Positions 26,286 to 34,132 of a stretch of 64,000 nt of DNA are shown here, in pieces (the stretch's first letter is position 1; the number at the start of each line of letters is the position of its first letter). The DNA is from a bacterium (lineage in GTDB: Bacteria > Bacteroidota > Ignavibacteria > SZUA-365). A model generated the notes under the pieces. The model searched no databases. It saw only the letters and a list, made by a program, of their open reading frames with translations, and had not been told where the DNA came from. The stretch spans positions 147,572 to 211,571 of the forward strand of contig JAHLLD010000003.1 in NCBI GenBank assembly GCA_020444325.1, in the 5' to 3' direction. Both the position numbers and the translations under genes were made by a program.

Positions 26286-26798
26286 ATGAATACCGGACAG
26301 ATGGCCCTGACAATCGGAGCGTTCATGCTCCTGGGGATGGTGATGCTCAACTTCCGCGGGTTGAATTTTCAGAACGAGGATGTGCTGAATACCAACACGT
26401 ATTCCCAGCAGTCCGTGGCTATCGGACGCACCATGATCGAAGAGATACAGAAATACCCGTTCGACGCAGCATGCAACAGCAAGAAAATTATCCGCCTGGA
26501 GGATCTGACTTCCTGCGGTCCCGGAGGCGGTGATATCTATCCAAACATGAATGATCTCGATGACTTCCACGGGTCGGTGTTCCGCAGTCCCAATCCCGGG
26601 GAGACCCCGACCTCGGCAATCCCGAAATGCCTCTGGGGCACGGAAGGCTTTACGGTTCGCTGTGATGTCCGGTACGTGCAGGAGTGGAATCCCGCCCAGA
26701 CGAGTTATTCGCGGACCTGGTTCAAACTCGTGACCCTTGTGATATCAAATGCATTCTCCGAAGACACCGTAACCATGTCCTATCTCGCAACCTACTAG
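26286..26798 (+). CDS. Minor pilin-like protein (PilV-like position)
   Basis: A 170-residue protein with an N-terminal hydrophobic helix (about residues 6-23, MALTIGAFMLLGMVMLNF) and a soluble domain with four Cys. The start at 26286 has GAGGA 5 bp upstream; the longer frame to 26232 has no site. The segment QQSVAIGRTMIEEIQKYPFD just after the helix resembles PilV-type minor pilins, where an arginine/methionine helix leads to a Pro. The usual prepilin leader and Glu5 are missing. It is the first gene of the minor pilin run and is 10 bp from the next. Confidence 0.65.
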   Translation: MNTGQMALTIGAFMLLGMVMLNFRGLNFQNEDVLNTNTYSQQSVAIGRTMIEEIQKYPFDAACNSKKIIRLEDLTSCGPGGGDIYPNMNDLDDFHGSVFRSPNPGETPTSAIPKCLWGTEGFTVRCDVRYVQEWNPAQTSYSRTWFKLVTLVISNAFSEDTVTMSYLATY

Positions 26799-26808
26799 TG
26801 AGCGCATC

Positions 26809-27483
26809 ATGAGCACCCATCTCGATATTATCGGATCCGTGATCATCGCCGGGATGATAATCCTGAATTTTACCGTTTTCATGGGTGAAAGGCAGGAGTC
26901 CCAGATTGAATCGACCAACAAAATCACCGCGCAGACGGAGATGACGGACATTACCGAGACGCTTCGTCACGATCTTCGCAAGGTCGGCTACGGTTGCGAC
27001 TCCGCGGCCATTCTGCGCGCAGAACCTACTCTGCTCGTGTTCCGCGCCGACCTCGACAATAACGGAAGTATCGACACCGTCGCCTATGCGTTCGTGGAGG
27101 ACAAGGCATCCACGACAAGTACTTCGACTTCCACCACCACAACAACGACGACCACGAGTGTGACGACATCAGAGGAAAGCGGCACGACGTACTACGTCAA
27201 TGATGAAGGGAATATCATTGAGGAGACCAAGGTGCTCACACCGCCCAAGTATCTGCTTTACCGTGTCGTCAACAGCCGGAAGGTGCCCGGGTATGATGTC
27301 GGACTGCAGGGAATGACGTTCAAGTACTACGAAAGCAATAAGTACGGTCAGCTGACGGAAACCACTTCTCTCGCAGCAATCAATGCTATAGCTGTCACGC
27401 TGCGTCTGCGCAGCAAGATGCAGGAGGATGGGAAGTATCAGTACACCGTAAACGAATTTACCGTCACTCCCAAGAATCTCTAA
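26809..27483 (+). CDS. Minor pilin-like protein with Thr-rich insert (PilW-like position)
   Basis: A 224-residue protein with a hydrophobic N-terminal helix beginning at residue 7 and the segment TEMTDITETLRHDLRKVGYG, which matches the post-helix region of PilW-like minor pilins. Residues about 101-125 are almost only Ser and Thr, a flexible and possibly glycosylated linker. As with the other pilins here there is no canonical leader. It ends 9 bp before the next gene, which has a strong GGAGGA site. Confidence 0.65.
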   Translation: MSTHLDIIGSVIIAGMIILNFTVFMGERQESQIESTNKITAQTEMTDITETLRHDLRKVGYGCDSAAILRAEPTLLVFRADLDNNGSIDTVAYAFVEDKASTTSTSTSTTTTTTTTSVTTSEESGTTYYVNDEGNIIEETKVLTPPKYLLYRVVNSRKVPGYDVGLQGMTFKYYESNKYGQLTETTSLAAINAIAVTLRLRSKMQEDGKYQYTVNEFTVTPKNL

Positions 27484-27492
27484 GGAGGAGCC

Positions 27493-28521
27493 ATGGGACA
27501 GCAATCGCTTATCATTGTCGCGCTCTCATCTCTGCTGCTGTCGATATCCGTTCTTGGTATCATGGGAGGGTGGAATTTCTCAAATGAAACGACCGCCGAA
27601 CTTTTCGAAAGGGAACAGGCTCTGAATGTCAGCCGCAGTGGCGTCAACATGGCCGTTTCCAAACTGCGGAAGCAGAAGAGCTGGCGCGCCGGTTTCGCCA
27701 ATTTCCCCGTAGCTGGGGGAGAGGTCTCCGTGCGCGTCGTTGATCTGGGTCCCGATACGGTCCGCATCATGGCAGCCGGTACGGTGAACGGATTCACCCA
27801 TCGCGCGGATGTCGAAGCAAAACTCAGTTCCATTTTCCCCAACGTGGAAAGCGCCCTGACGATCTTCGGAGACTCTGTTGAGTTTTCAAACAACGGCACG
27901 GCATGGGATATCGATGGACGGGATTATCTCGAGGATGGAGTGACACTCGGACCCAGTCCCCCGGTGAGTGGTATTGGCGTCCAGTCCAGCGAAACGGTCG
28001 AGGATTTGAAGGCCATGATAGATCCCAACGTGCATCCCAATATCACGGGTGCAGGTGGTTCTCCATCACTTGGTACAATAGGCACATCAAACCTTGCGAC
28101 GCTGCATGACTTTTATCGCGATCGCGCCACCGTTAAGCTGCCGGCAGGGAAGTATGCGGATAATTCCGTGTTCGGAACACCGAAAGCTCCGGAGATAGTG
28201 TACGTACCTGGCGATCTGGAATGGACGGGAGTCATCAGCGGTGCAGGCATTCTGGTCGTGGACGGCCAGCTGATCATGAAGGGAAAAGTCAGCTGGAAGG
28301 GCATCATTCTCAGCATGTCGGGAGACGTCAAGATCGAGCTTGGAGGTACGGGCACACCGTCCATTTTAGGCACCGTCTGGGTGGGCAATACCTCACCATC
28401 AGATGTGACGCACGTGCATGTCGACGGAAACCCCTCGCTCAAATACAGCTATACGACACTGATGACCATCCTCGGCAACCTCGGACTTCTTGACGTCGAA
28501 ATCTATAAATATTACGAGTAG
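27493..28521 (+). CDS. Minor pilin-like protein (PilX-like position)
   Basis: A 342-residue protein. The N-terminal helix (about 4-24) follows directly on MGQQS and resembles that of the major pilins. The next segment (ALNVSRSGVNMAVSKLRKQ) fits PilX-like proteins, which often have an Ala/Ser-rich helix after the membrane part. The C-terminal half has the repeated form GAGILVVDGQLIMKGKVSWKG, a pattern seen in PilX-like proteins of other phyla and suggestive of a beta-solenoid. It closes the minor pilin group; a 181 bp gap precedes pilT. The PilX assignment is by position and pattern. Confidence 0.6.
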   Translation: MGQQSLIIVALSSLLLSISVLGIMGGWNFSNETTAELFEREQALNVSRSGVNMAVSKLRKQKSWRAGFANFPVAGGEVSVRVVDLGPDTVRIMAAGTVNGFTHRADVEAKLSSIFPNVESALTIFGDSVEFSNNGTAWDIDGRDYLEDGVTLGPSPPVSGIGVQSSETVEDLKAMIDPNVHPNITGAGGSPSLGTIGTSNLATLHDFYRDRATVKLPAGKYADNSVFGTPKAPEIVYVPGDLEWTGVISGAGILVVDGQLIMKGKVSWKGIILSMSGDVKIELGGTGTPSILGTVWVGNTSPSDVTHVHVDGNPSLKYSYTTLMTILGNLGLLDVEIYKYYE

Positions 28522-28702
28522 AAGACGATTTTCGTATGAAATATCACCAAAAGAATTTTTTCTGTTTTTTACGGACCGCTCTTCCCCTGGTTGAATTAAA
28601 TGATTATATTTCAATGAATCCTGATAAAAACATCAAGCACAGGTTGAGAAAAGAGCGCCAAATCGCAACAAGTGAATCTGTGAACAATCGAAAGCTACCT
28701 AC

Positions 28703-30022
28703 ATGAGTCAGGATCCCGTCACAGCCGCCACTCCCGCTACCCACCGGAAAGAGGCTCCATCCAAGGCCTCGAAAGCTCCCGTCATTCCCGAAAAGATTGT
28801 TTCGAACGCGATGAAGGTGCTGGACTTTGTAGTCCGGGACATGCCGCCACATTATTTCGGGACGGAAAAGCAGGAATTCATAGCCAAAAAGCTTGAGACC
28901 ATCGACGAGAAGGCGATTCAGGTGCTGCGAATGTTTTATGAGCGCATTCTGCATCATATGCGCGAACTGGATGCTTCGGATATCGACCTGGGCAGTTTCG
29001 GTACACGTGGTGAAATATGGCTGCGCGTGCACGGCAACAAACTTCCACAGAAGGATCTCCCGGTACTGCCATCCCCGATGGCCGATGTACTCGTGCAGTC
29101 ACTGGTCATGCCGCGTCAACGGCAGAAGCTGATCGAAAAGCGCAGTCTCGACTTTTCCTATCACGTCGAGGAAGACGGTGAGCGTTTCCGCTACCGTGGT
29201 ACGGCCTATTTCGATCTCGATGCGGTGGGAATGAACATGCGTGCCATCACGGCGAACATTCGTCCCTACAGCAGCTATAATTTTCATCCGAACATCACCA
29301 ATATCGTCAACCTGAAAAACACGAAAGAGGGACTGATACTGGTGACGGGTATTACAGGTTCGGGAAAGAGTACGACGCTCGATGCCATTATCGATGCGAA
29401 CAACAATTCGGTAGATGCGCACATTATCATCATTGGTGCACCGATCGAATATGTGCATTCGCCCAATCGTTCCGTGATTCGTCACAGGGAAGTGGGCAGG
29501 GATGTGCTTTCGTTCAAGGACGGGACGGTGCAGGCGTTGCGTCAGGACCCGGATATTGTTATCATCGGTGAGATGCGTGATCCCGAGACGATCATGGCCG
29601 CGTTGGAAATCACAGATTCCGGTCACAAGGTGTTTTCCACGCTGCATACGTCGTCTGCGGTCGAGAGTCTGGACCGTATCATCGGCGAAGTTCCGCCGGT
29701 GGAACAGGATCGCGTGCGCAACCGCCTGGCTGATGTGCTGAAACTCGTTGTCTCCCAGAAACTCGTTCCTACCGTGGACAAAAAGCGTACGCTTGCGAAA
29801 GAAGTGCTGCTTGTCACGCCATCGGTGCGTGCCGCGATCAAGAACGGGAACATAGGCGAAATCTACCAGATGATCACCGAAGGCAGCGCCATCGGCATGA
29901 TTACCATGGAGCAGGATCTGTATCGTCTCTACAGAAACAACATTATCAGCATAGACGAAGCCCTCAACTACGCAAACAACAAAAAGCGGCTCAGGCAGTT
30001 GATCAACAAGCAGGTCAATTGA
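28703..30022 (+). CDS. pilT: Type IV pilus retraction ATPase PilT
   Basis: A 439-residue ATPase. Walker A GITGSGKSTT lies near 215-224, Walker B IVIIGEMRD, and the His box STLHTSSAVESLDRI follows. The C-terminal segment (VRAAIKNGNIGEIYQMI, then GMITMEQDL) is the retraction-type AIRNLIRE-like region; there is no zinc motif. The N-terminal ~100 residues are longer than in standard PilT and hold a charged helical extension. Presence of PilT separates this locus from a type II secretion system. The 181 bp upstream gap shows no promoter repeats. Confidence 0.93.
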   Translation: MSQDPVTAATPATHRKEAPSKASKAPVIPEKIVSNAMKVLDFVVRDMPPHYFGTEKQEFIAKKLETIDEKAIQVLRMFYERILHHMRELDASDIDLGSFGTRGEIWLRVHGNKLPQKDLPVLPSPMADVLVQSLVMPRQRQKLIEKRSLDFSYHVEEDGERFRYRGTAYFDLDAVGMNMRAITANIRPYSSYNFHPNITNIVNLKNTKEGLILVTGITGSGKSTTLDAIIDANNNSVDAHIIIIGAPIEYVHSPNRSVIRHREVGRDVLSFKDGTVQALRQDPDIVIIGEMRDPETIMAALEITDSGHKVFSTLHTSSAVESLDRIIGEVPPVEQDRVRNRLADVLKLVVSQKLVPTVDKKRTLAKEVLLVTPSVRAAIKNGNIGEIYQMITEGSAIGMITMEQDLYRLYRNNIISIDEALNYANNKKRLRQLINKQVN

Positions 30023-30038
30023 TGTTCCTCTTCCGCAC

Positions 30039-31802
30039 ATGCCTATGAGCACACCGGTACGACCACAGCAAATCTGTATAGGACTGTCCATCGAGGGCGC
30101 GATGCTTCGCCTTGCCGTTCTCGGAAAGACAGGACTCAAACTCAATGTGATGGATCTCGCATCCATGCCGCTTCCCATGAAGCAGTTCTCCGCGTCGATG
30201 GATGACGAGGGAGAGCAGGGTGGAGGCGGTTCAAAGGATAATCCTTTCGACGACGTCGGAAGTGCGGAATCCGCTGATGCATCGCCGGAAGACAATATCG
30301 ACTTCAGTTCGATTCGGGAATTCATCGCGACGCATTTCGTGCCTCGTGCCACGTTTTCCCTTGGCTTCGAGGTGCCGAACGTCCGTACCCTGCTGCTGCC
30401 GGTGGACAAAAAAGACACACCTTCGAAAATCCGCAGCAAGGTGATCGAAGAGGTTCAGAAGTCCCTCAACGTCGAGCTCAGCAAGCGCGCGCTCGATTAC
30501 ACCAGGGCGGGGGATAAGCAGGTACTGGCCATCGCAAGGGCGGAAGATCATCCGGTGGTCGAGATCTGCAGTTCACCGCAGGGAAGTGAACGGCGTCCGA
30601 CACGCATCGACAATGTGACGAGCAACGAAATCGCGCTCATCAACATGGTGCGCGTGCATTTCCGTGCGGAAGCCGATCAGCTCGTCCATGTCATTCACGT
30701 CGACGATGACGTGACACATTTCTTCGTCCTTCGCGGACATGATATCGAGTATATCGGTCCGGCCATTCAGCAGGGTGCACACGATGCGCACCTGGTATCC
30801 ACGCTGTACAACCGCATCGAACTCACGGCGGAAAATGCCGGCTACCTGAATCCTGACAAGGTGGTGCTCAGCGGCAAGGCCGAGGAGATCGGACTGAAAG
30901 AGGAAATCCTCGAGAATAACCCGGAAGTCGTGTTCCATTCGCTCAAGCAGCTGCGGGTAGGACATTCCGACGACAATGATATTCTCAGGGATATGAACAA
31001 TTACCTTATCCCGATATCCCTCGCATGGCAGCAGCTGCAGCCGAAAAACACGCATTTCTACCGCCTCGATGTCCTTCCTGAAAAAATCCGCGATAGCCAG
31101 AAACGCTTCAAGCTCGCATGGCATGGAGTACTGCTGTTTGTCCTGCTCTTTGTCGCCGTGACGATACTTACCGTTATCGGACTCCGGAGACAGGCTGAAA
31201 TAAGTCAGCTTGACTCGGCACTGGAATTCGACCGCCAGCAGATGCAGGAACAGAAAATCATCGTCGAGCAGATCGGTGAACTCGAGCAGCGATCCACCTC
31301 CATACGCAATGCCACGACAACGCTCGATACACTGCTGATGAATGCGGAGTTGTGGTCCGAGACGCTTGACACCCTCGCCGTCGGTGCAGCTGCGCTGCAG
31401 GATATCTGGGTCAGTGAAATGAAATATGACAAGGACGGAGCTCTCATCGTCACGGGTTACACGGTGCGGCGGGCAAGCATCCCCGATTTTACGAAAAAGA
31501 TCGGCAAGACGAAGCTCCAGGAAATCACCGTGCAGGAGATTGGCGATCACAAAGTGTATCGCTATGAGATAACGCTCAAGCCTGACAGCCTGTACCCGTA
31601 CAGCAATTCACGCGCCGCACGCTGGCACGATTCCGTGCGTACCGCGCTCGGCGATGTCGTCACGGCACAGCCTGCGGGAGAGGCCGCACCGAGTCCTGGC
31701 GTACAGCGCAGCGCCCCGGCCGGAGAGCAGCCCCCGGAAGGAACGCCGCCCATTCCCTCAGAGGATGAGATGAACGCCGCAACCCCACCGGAAGAACAGT
31801 AA
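30039..31802 (+). CDS. PilM-PilN fusion, pilus alignment complex
   Basis: A 587-residue protein combining two usual genes. Residues 1 to about 335 have a PilM-like, actin-fold pattern: QICIGLSIEGAMLRLAVLG at the start, VPNVRTLLLPVDKK and VIHVDDDVTHFFVLRG later. From about residue 345 the sequence reads FYRLDVLPEKIRDSQKRFK, the PilN opening, then a transmembrane helix (about 365-387), a coiled coil and a ferredoxin-like PilN domain (ALQDIWVSEMKYDKDG). A Pro/Ala/Glu-rich tail closes it. Normally PilM is cytoplasmic and binds the N-terminus of PilN; here they are one chain. It is 12 bp from the PilO-PilP gene. Confidence 0.8.
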   Translation: MPMSTPVRPQQICIGLSIEGAMLRLAVLGKTGLKLNVMDLASMPLPMKQFSASMDDEGEQGGGGSKDNPFDDVGSAESADASPEDNIDFSSIREFIATHFVPRATFSLGFEVPNVRTLLLPVDKKDTPSKIRSKVIEEVQKSLNVELSKRALDYTRAGDKQVLAIARAEDHPVVEICSSPQGSERRPTRIDNVTSNEIALINMVRVHFRAEADQLVHVIHVDDDVTHFFVLRGHDIEYIGPAIQQGAHDAHLVSTLYNRIELTAENAGYLNPDKVVLSGKAEEIGLKEEILENNPEVVFHSLKQLRVGHSDDNDILRDMNNYLIPISLAWQQLQPKNTHFYRLDVLPEKIRDSQKRFKLAWHGVLLFVLLFVAVTILTVIGLRRQAEISQLDSALEFDRQQMQEQKIIVEQIGELEQRSTSIRNATTTLDTLLMNAELWSETLDTLAVGAAALQDIWVSEMKYDKDGALIVTGYTVRRASIPDFTKKIGKTKLQEITVQEIGDHKVYRYEITLKPDSLYPYSNSRAARWHDSVRTALGDVVTAQPAGEAAPSPGVQRSAPAGEQPPEGTPPIPSEDEMNAATPPEEQ

Positions 31803-31814
31803 AGAGATCGAAGC

Positions 31815-32723
31815 ATGCCATATGCCGTCCGCAATAGTATCATCCTGGCTGTGCTCCTCATTCTCGTCGGAGGTGCCGGTGCCGGGTATATTTATTTCTA
31901 TCAGGATTCGACAATCGAGGAACTGCAGGCACAACGCAAGCAGATCCAGGATCAGCTCGGAGATGCAGACGATCTGTTCGATCGCCTGGTCTCCGTGCAG
32001 GAAAAGGTCGAAGTGCTGAACGCCTCCTGGCGTCAGCGTCCGAAAACCCTGCCGCTGCTCGAAGAAGCCAGCAATACGAACATCTATCTCAACGACATTC
32101 TCAATCTCAGTCCGGAACTCGACCTCAACGTGTTTACGGAAGAAGAGGTCGACCAGAATGCCTGCGGCTATGTCCGCTACCATCTGGCGGGACAGGGCCC
32201 CTTCGAAAGTTTTGCCCTGCTGGTTGAATACCTGGAGTTCGGACCGCGCCTGATAAAACTCAGCAATATTGACGTTCGTGAGGTGCATGCCGTCGACGAG
32301 GAGAACGGCAGCATCCGTCACACGGTACAGTTCGATATTGACATGCTTGCCTACTTCTCGACGCAGGAGCCGTTCGCGGATACGCTCGAGGCACGCAATG
32401 TGGCGATGACATACATTCCGCCCATCCAGCACAATCCCTTCCGCTCACTCGTCGTTCCGGACATCCCGCCCAATACCTTCGATCTGCCGAATGTGGAAAA
32501 CTCCACCTTGCTGGCCATCATGAAGGGACGCGCCTTCATCAGCGACCAGAACAATCAGCTGATTATGCTGAGCGAAGGGGATGAAGTCTATCTCGGGTAT
32601 GTGTCGAAAATCATGCCCGAGCGCCGCCAGGTACTGTTCCTGCTCAACAAGGGCGGCATCATCGAGCGCTACATGCTGACGCTGCGCCTCGACAATCAGT
32701 CCTTTGGAAAGAAACGGAAATAA
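31815..32723 (+). CDS. PilO-PilP fusion-like protein, pilus alignment complex
   Basis: A 302-residue protein. An N-terminal transmembrane helix (about 8-29) is followed by a coiled coil (DSTIEELQAQRKQIQDQLGD) and a ferredoxin-like periplasmic domain of PilO type, up to about residue 190. The last 100 residues (VENSTLLAIMKGRAFISDQ and SEGDEVYLGYVSKIMPER) follow the PilP/GspC homology-region pattern that contacts the secretin. No lipobox is present, so the PilP part is tethered through the PilO membrane helix. The PilP half is less certain than the PilO half. Confidence 0.65.
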   Translation: MPYAVRNSIILAVLLILVGGAGAGYIYFYQDSTIEELQAQRKQIQDQLGDADDLFDRLVSVQEKVEVLNASWRQRPKTLPLLEEASNTNIYLNDILNLSPELDLNVFTEEEVDQNACGYVRYHLAGQGPFESFALLVEYLEFGPRLIKLSNIDVREVHAVDEENGSIRHTVQFDIDMLAYFSTQEPFADTLEARNVAMTYIPPIQHNPFRSLVVPDIPPNTFDLPNVENSTLLAIMKGRAFISDQNNQLIMLSEGDEVYLGYVSKIMPERRQVLFLLNKGGIIERYMLTLRLDNQSFGKKRK

Positions 32724-32733
32724 GGTCACTCCC

Positions 32734-34002
32734 ATGAAACATCGATACCAACTTATCCTTCTCAGCTGTGTGCTCCTGTTGTGCGGACTCTCCGCGCAGG
32801 CGCAGGACAGACTGCCGGTACGTGATTACACGGCTCCCGAGGAATTGATTTCCATGGATGCGAACACCACGTTTCAGCAGGCAATCGAAATCTTCAACAA
32901 CGCCAGTAAGCGATTTCGCGGCAAACCGATCATTTATGACGGTGATTCGCGCGACAAAATCGGTGTGAATATCACGCATCAGCACTGGCAGGACGCCATG
33001 GATCTCGTGCTGCGCATCACCGATCACTGGTATCAGGATACCGAAGACTTCACACGCGTCTTTTCATTGAAAGACAAGAAGTACATGAAAGACACCAGCA
33101 GCGTCAAGGCAGAAGAAGCCATTCAGACGCGTGAGGTGCAGATCTCCGCCGTGTTTTTCGAGGCGAACCGCTCCGAACTCGAACGGCTCGGACTCGACTG
33201 GTTCCTCACCAATACCACGGCTTCTGTCGGAATTTCCCAGACCACATCTACGACGGGGACCACGCTGTTTGGCCAGGAAGACAACAACTCCTCCGGCGAA
33301 ACGGAAGTCGAACTCGGAACCATCACCACACTTGCTTACGGAAATGGAACGCTCGAAGTTCTTGCAGCAATGAAGGCGCTCCAGTCGGAGAACCTCGGTG
33401 AGCTCATCTCGAGTCCCAACATCACCGTGCGCAGCGGCGAAACAGGCCGCATCCAGGTGGGACAGGATTTCTCCATCAAACAGAAAGACTTCGCCGGAAA
33501 TACCACCGATAAGTTCTTCAGTACCGGTACCATTATCGAGGTGGAACCCACGGTGCTGGAAAAAGACTCTCTGCAGTTTGTCAACCTGGCAATCACCGCG
33601 GAGAGGAGTACCTTCGTACCCGATCCTGTGACATCGATCATCAACAAGACCACGGCGAACACCTCGGTTATTCTCATGGACGGTGAGGAAACCGTCGTGG
33701 GCGGACTCGTTACCAATGACTACAAGGTCCTTCGCCGCGGCGTGCCCTTCCTGAAAGATCTCCCATGGTGGGTGTTTGGTCTTCGATATATTTTCGGTTA
33801 CGAGGAAACCCAGGTCGACAAACGTGAACTGACCATCATTCTTCGCGCCGATATCGTGCCTTCCGTCGAAAAACGCATGGCACTGAAAATGGAAGAGATT
33901 TCAGAAGGACAGAATGCGCTCCGTCGTGAAAGTGTTCGGATGGAGCGGGTGCGCCAGAGCCTCCTTCGCCAGATCGAGGAAGCCAAAGCCACGAGAGACT
34001 GA
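32734..34002 (+). CDS. pilQ: Short PilQ-type secretin
   Basis: A 422-residue outer-membrane secretin. A signal peptide (cleavage after LSAQAQ region, about residue 23-25) precedes a single N0/STN-like domain (about 40-110) and the secretin domain (about 125-385), with ISSPNITVRSGETGRIQVGQ and VILMDGEETVVGGLV. This is much shorter than usual PilQ (about 700 residues): AMIN and extra N domains are missing. The C-terminal 40 residues form a charged helix. The start at 32734 is chosen because the upstream TTG frame lacks a signal peptide. It is the last pilus gene, 130 bp before the hybrid kinase. Confidence 0.88.
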   Translation: MKHRYQLILLSCVLLLCGLSAQAQDRLPVRDYTAPEELISMDANTTFQQAIEIFNNASKRFRGKPIIYDGDSRDKIGVNITHQHWQDAMDLVLRITDHWYQDTEDFTRVFSLKDKKYMKDTSSVKAEEAIQTREVQISAVFFEANRSELERLGLDWFLTNTTASVGISQTTSTTGTTLFGQEDNNSSGETEVELGTITTLAYGNGTLEVLAAMKALQSENLGELISSPNITVRSGETGRIQVGQDFSIKQKDFAGNTTDKFFSTGTIIEVEPTVLEKDSLQFVNLAITAERSTFVPDPVTSIINKTTANTSVILMDGEETVVGGLVTNDYKVLRRGVPFLKDLPWWVFGLRYIFGYEETQVDKRELTIILRADIVPSVEKRMALKMEEISEGQNALRRESVRMERVRQSLLRQIEEAKATRD

Positions 34003-34132
34003 GAGATCGTATGAAAGTGGAACACGAACCGCTGCTGTTGTTTATCACGCAATGCGTACGTGTAACACCACCAGTACTTATGAGGGGAGGAGAGGGGATT
34101 CGCCCGGAAGTTCCGAGTAAGAGGGGCTGTGC

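Noticed and set aside
28522-28702. Promoter repeats before pilT
   Set aside because: No 11-bp spaced TGTAA-like set is present; only AT-rich DNA without a clear element.
22898-34002. Type II secretion system instead of type IV pilus
   Set aside because: A PilT-type retraction ATPase and a PilM-like part are encoded, and there is no GspC/GspG/GspK set with usual leaders. A secretion role is not excluded.
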